A stretch of 64,000 bases of DNA from Shewanella sp. MTB7 (GCF_027571385.1 NZ_CP085636.1:3100001-3164000); one strand, 5' to 3'. Positions 1-9,920 are shown, counted from the first letter of the stretch. Made by a program: numbers and translations. Notes: generated by a model from the sequence alone, not told the origin.

Positions 1-713
1 ACACCTGAGATAACACCTGAATTGGTACCAGAACCTTGGCAATCTAATACTCTGATCCCAACGATGTTAGCATTTTTTGCCACACCATAAGCCGCACCAG
101 CTATGGTGCCAGCTACGTGAGTACCATGGCCGTGACAATCGGTTGCATCAGCATCGTTATCAACAAAATCCCAACCGTGGGATTGACGACCACCAAAGTC
201 ACTGTGAGCCGATACACCGGTATCGACCACATAGGCTGTCACACCTGAACCATCGTAGTTGTAGTTATAATCACCGCTTAAGGGCAAAGCACGTTGATCA
301 ACACGATCCAGTCCCCAGGTTGCCCCAGCTTGAACCGCTGATGTGCCCATTTGAGGGGAGACCGACATGATTTGGTCTTGCTCAATAAAGTCTACGCTTG
401 GATCATTAAGCAGGTCTTTTAGTTGCCCTGGCGTTGCATTGACTAATACACCATTTAATGCGCTACCAAAATCCTTTCTAATATTGATACCAAACTTGTT
501 TGCCATCGCATTTGCTTTTGATTTAGCAAAGTCAGCAATCGATCTTGGATGAGATAAATCTAAAACACTTGGGGTTTTAAATACCACAATATAGCTATCT
601 TGAATGGCTTTACTTTTATCTACTGCGATCAGTTTTGCTTGTTCTGCTGCATATGCTGACGATGTTGAAATGGCAGTTGTAATGGCCAAAGATACTAATA
701 GTTTTTTTTGCAT
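1..713 (-). CDS. Secreted S8 (subtilisin-like) serine protease, 3' part outside window
   Basis: The reverse strand reads from an ATG at 711-713 to the window edge without a stop (about 237 codons), so the C-terminus is missing. A signal peptide (MQKKLLVSLAITTAIS...) is followed by an I9-type inhibitor propeptide and the start of a subtilase domain. The catalytic Asp motif (AYVVDTGV) and His motif (HGHGTHVAGT) are present; the Ser motif lies beyond position 1. It closely resembles the complete protease at 24453-26342, sharing phrases such as ATWGLDRVDQR and GVKN/GVAKN-VGVRVL-like stretches, so the two are paralogues. Expected role: an exported, self-activating extracellular endopeptidase for protein scavenging. 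Confidence 0.9.
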   Translation of the reverse strand, partial: MQKKLLVSLAITTAISTSSAYAAEQAKLIAVDKSKAIQDSYIVVFKTPSVLDLSHPRSIADFAKSKANAMANKFGINIRKDFGSALNGVLVNATPGQLKDLLNDPSVDFIEQDQIMSVSPQMGTSAVQAGATWGLDRVDQRALPLSGDYNYNYDGSGVTAYVVDTGVSAHSDFGGRQSHGWDFVDNDADATDCHGHGTHVAGTIAGAAYGVAKNANIVGIRVLDCQGSGTNSGVISG

Positions 714-1300
714 TTGTGTCTCCAGGGTTTATATATTTTTTACTGTTATAATAATTATTTTAATATTTAACATTAATAATGTTACCAGACCAAGGTAGAA
801 CATAATTCATTCAAATAAAACAATTAATTGAATGATGGTTAACTGATTGCTTTATTGCGGTTAGTGTAAAATAATACGAAAGTATTAGTTGGAGTCGCTA
901 TTATTAATAATAAAGAATTATTCATCGTTAAATAAACCCTTAAATAGTTGTGACAATAAAATATAGAGCGATAATGAATGGCTGCAATATTTAAATCTGG
1001 CGTGATATAAAAAACTGGTTATTTATTTTGTTTATTCGAAAATAGATAGTAATAAAATGTTTAATGCACGCATTCCTATTTATAATGACTGATGCTATTT
1101 TTAAAAATACAATGTTTGGATTCATTACAGCTTGCTAACACTGAATAAAGAAAATATGTATCCTCACTCCGCGTTAAAAGGCGTCGCCAGTCCGGCAGAC
1201 GACTAAGCCAACACTTGTAAATTCACTTGAGTGTAAGTTTCTTTAATCTGTTGGTGGTTTTCAGATAGAATGTTGCATCGATGCTGAAAAGGATTTTACC
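714..1300. other. Intergenic region between divergent genes, no gene seen
   Basis: 587 bp of mostly AT-rich DNA between two divergently transcribed genes. It must carry the promoters of both. A GC-richer patch lies at about 1168-1203, and a short inverted repeat (ACACT...AGTGT) at about 1211-1234. I see no convincing ORF or RNA gene. Confidence 0.5.
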
Positions 1301-4300
1301 TTGTCTATTTCATTCTCCATATTTGTTCATCTCTTCAAAAGACAAACACCGCAAGTTTGTCGCTTATTTTGTCAGCTTCCGACAGCGGTATTACTGGTCT
1401 TATTTCCTCAAGTGACATTCGCTGCGACACAATATGCGGTTGATATTGAGCCTGTGCCTGCTTGGGTAAAAACTGTGGAGATGGCGACGCCGGATTCGAT
1501 CCCTGTGGACGACATTGATTCAGGCAATTATTACTTACTGTTGGATAATCAAGTCAAAGTTGATGAAGATAATCCTCAGGTTCGCTTTACCCGTTTACAA
1601 CAGTTAGTGGTTAATCAGAGAGGTTTAGAACACAACTCGCAGATAGAAGTGGACTTTGATCCGCTCTATGAATCACTGACGTTTCACTCTATTTCTATCA
1701 TTCGTGATACTCAAATCATCGATAAGTTAACTGACAGTGAGATCTCTTTATTAAAACAAGAGGGTCGTATCGAGCAAGGTCTTTATGATGGGCGATTAAC
1801 GGCGAATATTATTTTAGCCGATCTACGCATCGGTGATGTCATCGACTATAGCTACTCGATTACGGGGGCGAATCCTATTTATCAGGGTATTTTTGCCTAT
1901 CGACGGGGCTTGCAGTGGTCGGTGCCACTGCACGCTCAGCATGTAAGAGTGTTATGGGGTAAGAATCAACCTCTGTATGTCAATATGAGGAACTCTCAGG
2001 ATAGTGTCACCGAATCTAAGCTTACCATTGATAACTCAACCTATGTTGAATATGCCATTTCACGTTCAGATAGCCCAATATTACAAAATGAAAGCAACAC
2101 CCCGGCCTGGTACAACCCCTATATCACAGTGTATTTTTCGGAAATAAATAGTTGGAACAAGGTGGTTGATTGGGCGCTGCCTATGTATAGCAAAGCAGGC
2201 ATGACGGGGACTAATATTAAAGGTGCTGGTGTTGAAGGTAGTGGTTTTAAAAGCGTTAATGTTCAACAGGTTATTGAATATATCAAACGTAAGACCCCTG
2301 TGCCGAACCAGCGAGTTATGTACGCACTGAACTATGTTCAAGATCAGATCCGCTATTTAGGGCTTGAAATGGGCGTCAATTCTCATCAACCATCACGAGC
2401 TGAAGACACCCTAAGTAGACGTTATGGTGACTGTAAAGACAAAGTCGTGCTGTTTATCACGCTACTTAAGGGAATGGATATCGATGCCTACCCGGTATTA
2501 GTCGCTACAGATGAAGGGCTAGATTTACCCTCACAACCCGCTTCGATAAATGCCTTCAATCATGTGGTAGCCAAAGTACAAGTACTTGGTATGACCTATT
2601 GGTTAGATCCAACAATGAACTATCAAAAAGGGCCTTTGCAAGGGATTTATCAAGCGAATTATCATTACGGTTTAGTGATTAAGCCCGGTGTAAGCGAATT
2701 AGCAGAGATTAAGATCCATAATCCTAAATCTATGTTAACCGTTGTTGAATCATATGATTTAAGCGCGGGTAAGGATGGTAAATCAACCCTCTCAGTTAAG
2801 AGTCAATATCAAGGCGATCGGGCACAGAATTTTCGTTACCAACTTGAGGACATTGGTTTTAAGGCACTTCAGGCACTTTATGAAGATTATTATCGCGACA
2901 TTTTTGCCGATATAGCGTTAACGGATAAAGTGACCATCAATGATGATAAACAAACGGGTGTATTGTACTCGCAACAAGACTATCGGATTAATCATGCTTG
3001 GCAGCCTGATGGAGAGGACTTTAGCGTCGCATTTGCCAGTTACCAGATCAAAAATGCACTCAATAAACCAAACAAAGCAGATCGTAACTCACCTTATTCG
3101 ACGGGCTTCCCTAATAAGATACAGCACACTATTCATGTACAAGTATCCGATGGTAATTGGGAGTTTCCTAGTGAAACGATAACGGAAAATAATCCATTCT
3201 TTTCCTATGAATTTTCATCGAATTTTGACGATACAGCTAAAACGTTAACCTTAACCTTTAATTATCGCTCTAAAGTCGAGTCTATTACAGCGATGGATCT
3301 GGGGGATTACATTGATGCCATCGAAAAAATTGAAGACTCTCTTTACTATTCCGTACTTACCTATGGTGAGGGGAGTAGGGCAACTACCGAGCAAACCAGT
3401 GTTTCAGATCCTGTGACAAGCGATGGACTTGATAACAAAAGCCAATTAATTATCTTATGTGCGCTGCTCTATATCCTTGGGTTGATCTACGCTATTGCAA
3501 CCTGGCGAATAGATTCAAGTAGCCGTATTAATTATTCAGACGAGAGATATTATCCAGTATCACGACGTAAACTGCTTTTTTTATCACTTGCTACTGGGGG
3601 TATATACACCAGTTATTGGTTCTATAGAAACTGGAAATATGTCAAAGAGTCTGAGCAGCTAGGTATCATGCCTATCGCAAGAGGGATCTTTAGTGCCTTT
3701 TGGTACTACCCTTTATTTACGCATTTAGTTGAAGATAGCAAAGAAAGATATGCCAAGAACACCGTTATGCCAATGGGTATGGGAATTGCCGCCGCTATCT
3801 TGTTTTTTATCGCTAATTATACCTACAACTCAGACCATTTATATTTAGCGGGTATGATGGCTGTTCCAATACTTTTATTCCCGTTACTCAATTACATTAA
3901 TCACCTCAATGGCTGTACGTCTTTGGCTTATATTGATAACTCAGCTTGGAAAGTGCGCCACACTCTTGTTTCAATCCTCTTTATTCCTTGGATATTGTTA
4001 GCTATTGGAACTGACTTAACGGTTTTCCCGTCTGGAAAAATAATGACTGGTGAGCAGGTATCACAGCGTAATATTGATTTCATGAGCGCCAATAAGATCA
4101 TTGAGGAAAATGAAGATGTGTTGATGTTCTACAGTGATGGTTTTATCAGTTATCAAGAGGACGGTAACGGGTTCACTCAGTCATCCGTATTTTCCTATTG
4201 GAAAGAAGGTGGCGAACTTAACATCGCTACCGCTGATTTCGTTGATGTTAAAAACCTTAAGGTGGAGTACGGTGATGCGTTAGATAGCCAAACGGTTATC

Positions 4301-4435
4301 ACAGTGCAGCTCAATGATGATAGCGACTTTGTGTTAATCATCTCAACCGAAGATAAACTTGATTTGACCTTTTATCAAAGTTTGAGAAGAAATTGGTACC
4401 AGTCTAATAAGCGTGCAAAGAATGAAGATAGTTGA
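1301..4435 (+). CDS. DUF3857/transglutaminase-like protein fused to a multi-pass membrane domain
   Basis: 1044 residues. An N-terminal signal or anchor segment (about 15-41) precedes a DUF3857-like region and a transglutaminase-like core. The core has the Cys-His-Asp triad visible as C378 (RYGDCKDK), H421 (FNHVV) and D436 (YWLDP). A transmembrane helix follows at about 713-735. The C-terminal third (about 755-900) has a DUF4234-like signature (FLSLATGGIYTSYWFYRNWK) and several more hydrophobic segments, then a soluble tail. The start is TTG with AAAAGGA seven bases upstream; the ATG at 1281 is out of frame. Family knowledge says these are envelope proteins that may act on or bind peptides; substrate and partners are unknown. 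Confidence 0.8.
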   Translation: MSISFSIFVHLFKRQTPQVCRLFCQLPTAVLLVLFPQVTFAATQYAVDIEPVPAWVKTVEMATPDSIPVDDIDSGNYYLLLDNQVKVDEDNPQVRFTRLQQLVVNQRGLEHNSQIEVDFDPLYESLTFHSISIIRDTQIIDKLTDSEISLLKQEGRIEQGLYDGRLTANIILADLRIGDVIDYSYSITGANPIYQGIFAYRRGLQWSVPLHAQHVRVLWGKNQPLYVNMRNSQDSVTESKLTIDNSTYVEYAISRSDSPILQNESNTPAWYNPYITVYFSEINSWNKVVDWALPMYSKAGMTGTNIKGAGVEGSGFKSVNVQQVIEYIKRKTPVPNQRVMYALNYVQDQIRYLGLEMGVNSHQPSRAEDTLSRRYGDCKDKVVLFITLLKGMDIDAYPVLVATDEGLDLPSQPASINAFNHVVAKVQVLGMTYWLDPTMNYQKGPLQGIYQANYHYGLVIKPGVSELAEIKIHNPKSMLTVVESYDLSAGKDGKSTLSVKSQYQGDRAQNFRYQLEDIGFKALQALYEDYYRDIFADIALTDKVTINDDKQTGVLYSQQDYRINHAWQPDGEDFSVAFASYQIKNALNKPNKADRNSPYSTGFPNKIQHTIHVQVSDGNWEFPSETITENNPFFSYEFSSNFDDTAKTLTLTFNYRSKVESITAMDLGDYIDAIEKIEDSLYYSVLTYGEGSRATTEQTSVSDPVTSDGLDNKSQLIILCALLYILGLIYAIATWRIDSSSRINYSDERYYPVSRRKLLFLSLATGGIYTSYWFYRNWKYVKESEQLGIMPIARGIFSAFWYYPLFTHLVEDSKERYAKNTVMPMGMGIAAAILFFIANYTYNSDHLYLAGMMAVPILLFPLLNYINHLNGCTSLAYIDNSAWKVRHTLVSILFIPWILLAIGTDLTVFPSGKIMTGEQVSQRNIDFMSANKIIEENEDVLMFYSDGFISYQEDGNGFTQSSVFSYWKEGGELNIATADFVDVKNLKVEYGDALDSQTVITVQLNDDSDFVLIISTEDKLDLTFYQSLRRNWYQSNKRAKNEDS

Positions 4436-4564
4436 GTTTAGCTTGTCATCATATTTAACGGCTAACGCTTCATAATTGTAAATGAGTTGTTTAGTCTTTT
4501 GAGTATTGAATTGATGTAAATATATTCAATGAAATTATAAGGTTCTAAATATTAATTTAATTGT

Positions 4565-4583
4565 TGTAATAAGAATCATTACT
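4565..4583 (+). promoter_or_regulatory. Fur-box-like site upstream of the PepSY gene
   Basis: By eye this 19-mer matches the consensus GATAATGATAATCATTATC at about 13 of 19 positions, including an uninterrupted AATCATTA. It lies about 40 bp before the PepSY gene start, a suitable place for iron-dependent repression. Binding is inferred, not shown. Confidence 0.45.
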
Positions 4584-4624
4584 GTTAACCTTAGCGCCAT
4601 TGTGGGTAATAATGAAAGCGCGAA

Positions 4625-5680
4625 ATGACAAAAATATTGAAAACATTGCACAACTGGATTGGTTTTTTTATCAGTTTGATCATGTTAGTTGTGTTAACGA
4701 CGGGGGTATATTTAGGCGGTGTTGATCTGCTTAAGCGTTGGGATAGTAAAGGACAGGTTTACACAAACTTATCCCATGAGCAAAAAGCACAGATCGTGGC
4801 AATGGCACTCGCGAAATATCCTGAAGCATCTGGGGTAAAGTTACCTACTGAGATGTTCCCCTATGTTGAAGCTAGCTCGAGGGAAAAATCGACTTATCTC
4901 ACCACTGGCCTCGAAGAGATAGGCTCTGTGGCTAAGAGTGACAATGAAGTGTGGCGCTTTATCTTCTTTTTTCATCGCAATTTTCAGTTAAGTGATCCGG
5001 GCAAGCATGTTAATGCTATCAGCGCTATTTTAGCAACGGTGATCATGTTTATCGGTCTCTATTTATGGTGGTTAATTCGTCAAGGCTTTAGGTGGAAAAA
5101 AACACTGCCAAAAAATGGTAAAAACAGTGCATTAATTAAAAGTCATATTCAGTTGGGGCTGATTTTTTCAATTCCGCTGTTGATTATGTCCATAAGCGGC
5201 GCCTACATCACCTATGGCTCTTGGGGTGACTCGACTTTGGATGACCATCGACAACAGCCGATTTTGGCACAAGCTGGTGACTGGGAAGCGCAGATTATTG
5301 CTGCACAAAAAATATGGCCTGAGTCTGAACTTGTTTCAGTGTCCAAACCACGTAAAGCAGAAGAGGGCAGTTATCTTTATTCGCTGAGCTTTAATGGCGA
5401 TAACACGTTAGGTTTACTGCAGACTGACACCATCAAAATAGATCTATTAACCGGTAAGTTAGATTCGGCTCAGACCTTCAGTGATAAAGGTCTTACATAC
5501 CAGTTAAAGTACAGTGCGCGTTTTTTGCATGATGGCACCAGAATGCCAACTTGGTACCTACTTATACTGATCATAAGTTCAATCGTGGGGACATTCATGG
5601 TCGCCTTTGTGATCGTCACGTTTACACGGAAGGAGCTCTTAGGCTGGTTTAAGACAAGATCTATTTTGCGTACGCAATAA
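4625..5680 (+). CDS. PepSY-associated TM helix protein (PiuB-like)
   Basis: 351 residues with four hydrophobic segments (about 10-32, 137-158, 184-205 and 309-333) typical of the PepSY_TM family. HNWIGF opens the first helix region, and FFFHRNFQL and SHIQLGLIFSIPLLIMSISG carry His residues near the membrane as in other members. Family members sit in the inner membrane, are often Fur-regulated, and have been linked to siderophore or iron reduction. The Fur-box-like sequence just upstream fits that. There is no TonB receptor next to it, so the specific substrate is unknown. The RBS is weak (GAAAGCG). Confidence 0.8.
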   Translation: MTKILKTLHNWIGFFISLIMLVVLTTGVYLGGVDLLKRWDSKGQVYTNLSHEQKAQIVAMALAKYPEASGVKLPTEMFPYVEASSREKSTYLTTGLEEIGSVAKSDNEVWRFIFFFHRNFQLSDPGKHVNAISAILATVIMFIGLYLWWLIRQGFRWKKTLPKNGKNSALIKSHIQLGLIFSIPLLIMSISGAYITYGSWGDSTLDDHRQQPILAQAGDWEAQIIAAQKIWPESELVSVSKPRKAEEGSYLYSLSFNGDNTLGLLQTDTIKIDLLTGKLDSAQTFSDKGLTYQLKYSARFLHDGTRMPTWYLLILIISSIVGTFMVAFVIVTFTRKELLGWFKTRSILRTQ

Positions 5681-5690
5681 GTCACTTCGT

Positions 5691-5735
5691 CATCCTGTAT
5701 TTTCTTTTATATGGAGATACAGGATGCTATGTTTT
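5691..5735 (+). terminator. Hairpin terminator after the PepSY gene
   Basis: Ten-base arms CATCCTGTAT (5691-5700) and ATACAGGATG (5717-5726) form a perfect stem, followed by a T-rich stretch. Confidence 0.6.
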
Positions 5736-5928
5736 CTTTAATTACGAAATACGTTACTAATTAACCACTTACTAATAAAGTAAAATCTCACTGTCAAAGT
5801 ATATTTTAAAAATCAATTAAAATCATATGGTTACTCATGCCACCAAAGTCGAATGGGCTGTTGGCGCGGCAGGTTATATCCTAATATCTAAATAAAATAA
5901 CAATTACAAATAAAAATAGGTGAAATAA

Positions 5929-7443
5929 ATGAATAATTATCAATCATCGATTAAGGCTTGTAGTTTCCTGTGTATTTTTATGTATTTTATGGTTCCAACA
6001 GCTTCGGCTAGAACGATAAATGTTTATCTGCAAGGCGGTCAGTCAAATTCAGATGGGAGAGCCGTTAGTGGCAATCTAAATTCTCCCTATGACGTAAAGC
6101 AAGCCAATTATATGATAATTTTAAGGACTGAAAGATTATCGACTCCTGTTGTCACAACGGTTAGACCTAGCCTTAGTGAATCGGGTCAGTCTGGTCCTGA
6201 GCTGTCATTTTCTTCAAACATAGCTGAAAAATATGCGGGCAATCTTGTACATCCAGACGAAGAGATTGGTGACTCGATTGTTATTTTGAAATATGCTAAT
6301 GGTGGAACAAACTTACATACAAACTGGAAGGCAAATGGCACCACAAGCACAACCGGTGATGGCAGAGATTACTTGCGGTTTCAACAAACTGTTGCCTGGG
6401 GCTTAGATTATTTAGCAGAGACTTATCCCAATTCTGATATTAATGTTGCCGGCATGTATTGGATGCAAGGAGAGTCTGATGCTTTTGCTGGACAGAGTAG
6501 TGGGCAGTATCAAAGTAATTTAACCACCCTTATTCAAGATGTACGAGCCAACTATGGAAAGAATCTGCCATTTGCAGTCGGTTTATTGTCCACGCAGCAG
6601 ATCGCAATTGGTACAACTGAACGTAACAACATTGTTTTAGCTCAACAAAACGTTGCGGACAATCTCTTTGGTGTCGGCACCGTCAATACGGATACTTTTG
6701 GTATAAAAGGAGATAACTTACATTTTAATGCCACTGGTCAAATCTCGTTAGGCAGTGCATTTGCAGACTCATTGGATAATTTAAATTCAACGTATTTTGT
6801 CAATTTATATCCATTCAACTCCGTCAGACATTACTCTTTTGATGGATCTTTAGAAGACAGTGGAGTGCAGAAAAATCATGGAACGGGTTCTCCGGTTGGT
6901 TATTCCACCACAGATAAAGCCTTTGGATCCGCTGCCGTTCAGTTAGCAGGAACGCCTATTCAAATTCCCTCTATTCAGTACGAAAATGGTTCGCCATATA
7001 GTGTCTCATTTTGGTTGAAACGAGAAGATAAAGATAGAATTTGGGATCTCGTTGTGGGCAGTGCTTTGGATAGAAATAATTTCATTGGGATTAAGGCTAA
7101 TGAAACGGTCAGATGGCGAGGGATTAACGCTACAGCACCAAATCAAGCTGACTTTATGAATGCGGTTGGAAATGATACCAAGTGGCACCACTATGTTATT
7201 GTTGCTTCTAAAGTGGGTGAGAATACGAATGAAATAACCTTATATGTAGATGGTCTTTTTCAAGGGAAGGCGAGTAACAAAAATACAAGGTTCATTATTG
7301 ATAGTATTGGTAAAGCATACACGGGCAATAATTATTTAGTAAACGGATTATTGGATGAAGTCTGGATAATAGATGACGCCATAACGCCAGCTCAAGTTGC
7401 AAGTCTGTTCTTACTTAATGAGCTCCCTAATCAGTGCTATTGA
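5929..7443 (+). CDS. Secreted SASA-type carbohydrate esterase with LamG domain
   Basis: 504 residues. A signal peptide (cleavage near ASA-RT, about residue 27) precedes an SGNH/SASA-like esterase domain (about 28-285). Its block I GGQSNSDGRA carries the nucleophile Ser, MQGESDAF is a conserved block, and DNLHFNATGQ near residue 266 supplies the Asp-x-x-His pair. A LamG/concanavalin-A-like domain follows (about 295-495: HYSFDGSLEDSG, then GLLDEVWI). Expected role: removal of acetyl groups from extracellular polysaccharide, with LamG as a carbohydrate-binding module. It is monocistronic, and no glycan-utilisation genes are adjacent. The natural substrate cannot be read from sequence. Confidence 0.75.
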   Translation: MNNYQSSIKACSFLCIFMYFMVPTASARTINVYLQGGQSNSDGRAVSGNLNSPYDVKQANYMIILRTERLSTPVVTTVRPSLSESGQSGPELSFSSNIAEKYAGNLVHPDEEIGDSIVILKYANGGTNLHTNWKANGTTSTTGDGRDYLRFQQTVAWGLDYLAETYPNSDINVAGMYWMQGESDAFAGQSSGQYQSNLTTLIQDVRANYGKNLPFAVGLLSTQQIAIGTTERNNIVLAQQNVADNLFGVGTVNTDTFGIKGDNLHFNATGQISLGSAFADSLDNLNSTYFVNLYPFNSVRHYSFDGSLEDSGVQKNHGTGSPVGYSTTDKAFGSAAVQLAGTPIQIPSIQYENGSPYSVSFWLKREDKDRIWDLVVGSALDRNNFIGIKANETVRWRGINATAPNQADFMNAVGNDTKWHHYVIVASKVGENTNEITLYVDGLFQGKASNKNTRFIIDSIGKAYTGNNYLVNGLLDEVWIIDDAITPAQVASLFLLNELPNQCY

Positions 7444-7506
7444 TAGTTTAAATCAAAGCGGCAACTTTGGAGGGGGATAGCTGGATCCAGGGACAAATGT
7501 GGCATG

Positions 7507-7543
7507 AAAAAGGAACTCGATATAAACTTGAGTTCCTTTTTTT
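7507..7543. terminator. Bidirectional terminator
   Basis: Perfect nine-base stem AAGGAACTC/GAGTTCCTT (7510-7518 with 7530-7538) followed by a T-run. It sits between the convergent esterase gene and purA-like gene. Confidence 0.8.
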
Positions 7544-7560
7544 GTATCTTCTAGCGTAAA

Positions 7561-8817
7561 TTAACGAAGGATCATCTGGTCACGTTCAGGACCGACAGAT
7601 ACCATGCTAATTGCTACACCCATTAGCTCTTCGATACGCAGTACATAGGCTTGGGCAGCTTTTGGTAAGCTTTCAAAGGTACGACACGTAGTAATGTCTT
7701 CGCTCCATGGCTCCATCTGCTCATAAATAGCCGTTAGCGCCGCAGTTTGTGGCCAGATAGGGTTTTCGGTATGTTCACCTGTGTAGGCGACACAGATTTT
7801 AAGGTCACTCATACCTGTTAAACAATCAATCTTGGTCAGCGCAATTTCAGTTGCCGCTTGTAACTCAACGCCGTTACGCGTTGCTACCGCATCAAAGTAA
7901 CCCATATCACGTGGACGTCCGGTGGTCGCGCCATACTCGTTAGCTGACTCGCGGAAGTTATCTTGCTCTTCCATTGCTGTAACCAATGTCCCTGTACCGA
8001 CAGATGAGCTAAATGCTTTAGCCACGGCAATAATACGCTCAGGACGCAATGCTGGTAGGCCACTGCCGATACCAGCATAAGCTGCGGTAACGTTTGATGA
8101 GGTTGTCCATGGGTATTCGCCATAAACTAAATCACGACCAGCACCTAGTTGAGCTTCAAACAATAAGTTAGCATTATTGCTTTGCATCACTTTTAGCGGC
8201 TCAGTCACGTTACAGATAAATTCACGCCAAGGAGCGGTGACATCCAGTAACCATGCCGTCATCTCTTCAGCCGTCTGGCTAAAGTCACAACTTGGGTAGA
8301 GGGCTTTTAATTGTGGCATTTTCCAATCAAGCATAAATTGAATACGCTCAAGCAGCACTTCTGGTTGCATTAGCCAGCCGACCAGAATGCCTTTCTTCAT
8401 GACGCGATCGCCATAGGCTGGTGCGATACCTTGACGAGTCGAACCGTAGGCAGCATCGCCTAAACGTTGCTCCTCTAAGGTGTCTTCAAGTGCGTGTAGA
8501 GGCAGACATAAAGTAGCGCGATCCGAGATGTGCATTTTCACATCTACACCAGCGGCTTTAACTTCAGCAATCTCTTCGCTTAATGCCGCAGGACTGATAA
8601 CCATGCCAGGGCCGAGGACTGCGGTACAATCTGGGTTGAATATGCCACTTGGAAGTTGATGTAACTTAAAGGTACCAAAGTCATTGACGACAGTATGTCC
8701 CGCATTATTTCCACCTTGGAAACGAATGCTTGCTGCAGCATCGGACGCAAGAAAATCGACGATACGGCCCTTGCCTTCATCACCCCAATTAGCACCCACG
8801 ACTACAATAGACGGCAT
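7561..8817 (-). CDS. Divergent adenylosuccinate synthetase homologue
   Basis: 418 residues from the ATG at 8817, which has AGGAG eight bases upstream; a GTG nine bases earlier overlaps the RBS and is less likely. The P-loop region is GANWGDEGKGR, with the catalytic D13 and H41 (NNAGHT) retained, and GATTGRPRDMGYFD matches the family's GATTGRPR motif. Other signature blocks differ: canonical FEGAQG is FEAQLGAGRD here, and GTGPFPTE is GTGTLVTAME. The family joins IMP and Asp using GTP to make adenylosuccinate. This is probably a second, divergent PurA rather than the housekeeping copy. A LysR gene is transcribed divergently 142 bp away and may control it. Confidence 0.8.
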   Translation of the reverse strand: MPSIVVVGANWGDEGKGRIVDFLASDAAASIRFQGGNNAGHTVVNDFGTFKLHQLPSGIFNPDCTAVLGPGMVISPAALSEEIAEVKAAGVDVKMHISDRATLCLPLHALEDTLEEQRLGDAAYGSTRQGIAPAYGDRVMKKGILVGWLMQPEVLLERIQFMLDWKMPQLKALYPSCDFSQTAEEMTAWLLDVTAPWREFICNVTEPLKVMQSNNANLLFEAQLGAGRDLVYGEYPWTTSSNVTAAYAGIGSGLPALRPERIIAVAKAFSSSVGTGTLVTAMEEQDNFRESANEYGATTGRPRDMGYFDAVATRNGVELQAATEIALTKIDCLTGMSDLKICVAYTGEHTENPIWPQTAALTAIYEQMEPWSEDITTCRTFESLPKAAQAYVLRIEELMGVAISMVSVGPERDQMILR

Positions 8818-8959
8818 AACACACACTCCTAAATAATTAAGAGGCTATGCTAATTGAACTTGTTAGATATGAGAAATTAATAATTATTATAGGATTGATA
8901 AGGAATTCATATATCATAGTACTAGTGGTGGCTCAATTAAACAACGAGGTAGAAAAGCT

Positions 8960-9850
8960 ATGCTTGAGCTCAATTGGCTAAAAACGTTTGTCACCTTAGC
9001 AGAGCAGCAACATTTTGGCAAAGCGGCTGCGGCTCTGCACATGACTCAACCTAATGTCAGCTTGCATATCAAGCAGCTAGAAAGAACGACTCGAGTTAAG
9101 CTCATTGAGCGAAATCCATTCCACTTAACTGAGGCGGGCGTTCGATTGTTGCTGAGCAGCCAAAAAACTTTGATGGAACTGCAGGTCTGCCAAGCAGATT
9201 TGAATGCGATTAACGATCTCAGCCAAGGAACCCTGACCATTGCGGCCAGTGATATTATCTCTCGCTTGTTGTTGATCTCACCATTTCAGTTGTTTAAAGC
9301 GCAATTTCCGGGGATCGATTTCTCGCTGTTAAATACCACGTCATCACAAGCATCTGAATTAGTGAAAAGCGCACAAGCGGACTTGGGCTTTGTTATTGCC
9401 CAAAAAGAGAGTCAGCCGCTGCACTTTACTGAGTTACAACAGATACGATGGTGTGCACTAGGTGATAATTTAGCCCAATGGCAACAGGCAAAACAACAAC
9501 CCGAGTTAGTATTAGAAAGCGAACCTACCTTGATATTATTAGGCCACGATACCCGTACTCGCGACCTGCTTGATTTAGCGTTGCCATCGCTTAATTTACC
9601 AACATATCGGATCATGGAGGTGGGGAGTGTCGATGCGCAAATCGACTGGGCTGAAGCGGGTTTTGGGGTGGCAATAGTGCCTGAGTTTTCAATTCATACC
9701 AAACGAAACCTTAAGACCAAAGTGACACCATTACCTCAGTTTCCAACCACCAGCCTCGGCTACATTGTGCGTCAGAATCAGATCCTGTCAAAAGCCATTA
9801 AGCAGCTTTTGAAATGGGTCGATGAGGAGATTATCAGCTTGCAGAATTAA
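8960..9850 (+). CDS. LysR-family transcriptional regulator
   Basis: 296 residues. The N-terminal winged helix-turn-helix (LNWLKTFVTLAEQQHFGKAA, then LHMTQPNVSLHIKQLE) is typical of LysR, and a LysR_substrate effector domain follows (about 90-290). Start ATG with GAGG nine bases upstream. It is transcribed divergently from the purA-like gene across a 142-bp gap, the classic arrangement for a LysR regulator and its target, so a purine-related regulon is plausible but inferred. The effector is unknown. Confidence 0.88.
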   Translation: MLELNWLKTFVTLAEQQHFGKAAAALHMTQPNVSLHIKQLERTTRVKLIERNPFHLTEAGVRLLLSSQKTLMELQVCQADLNAINDLSQGTLTIAASDIISRLLLISPFQLFKAQFPGIDFSLLNTTSSQASELVKSAQADLGFVIAQKESQPLHFTELQQIRWCALGDNLAQWQQAKQQPELVLESEPTLILLGHDTRTRDLLDLALPSLNLPTYRIMEVGSVDAQIDWAEAGFGVAIVPEFSIHTKRNLKTKVTPLPQFPTTSLGYIVRQNQILSKAIKQLLKWVDEEIISLQN

Positions 9851-9888
9851 ATCTTGTGTGGGTGAGTATACAGATTGGGCTTATAGAT

Positions 9889-9920
9889 AAGGCCTTTCCA
9901 TGGAAATGTGGAAAGGCCTT
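9889..9920. terminator. Long perfect hairpin between convergent genes
   Basis: Twelve-base perfect arms AAGGCCTTTCCA (9889-9900) and TGGAAAGGCCTT (9909-9920) with an eight-base loop. No T-run follows on either strand, so it is a terminator-like hairpin by position rather than a textbook intrinsic terminator. Confidence 0.6.

Noticed and set aside
7561..8817. The purA homologue as a PurZ (2-aminoadenine) enzyme
   Set aside because: The catalytic Asp at position 13 is retained, whereas PurZ-type enzymes differ at this position; no other Z-genome genes are nearby.
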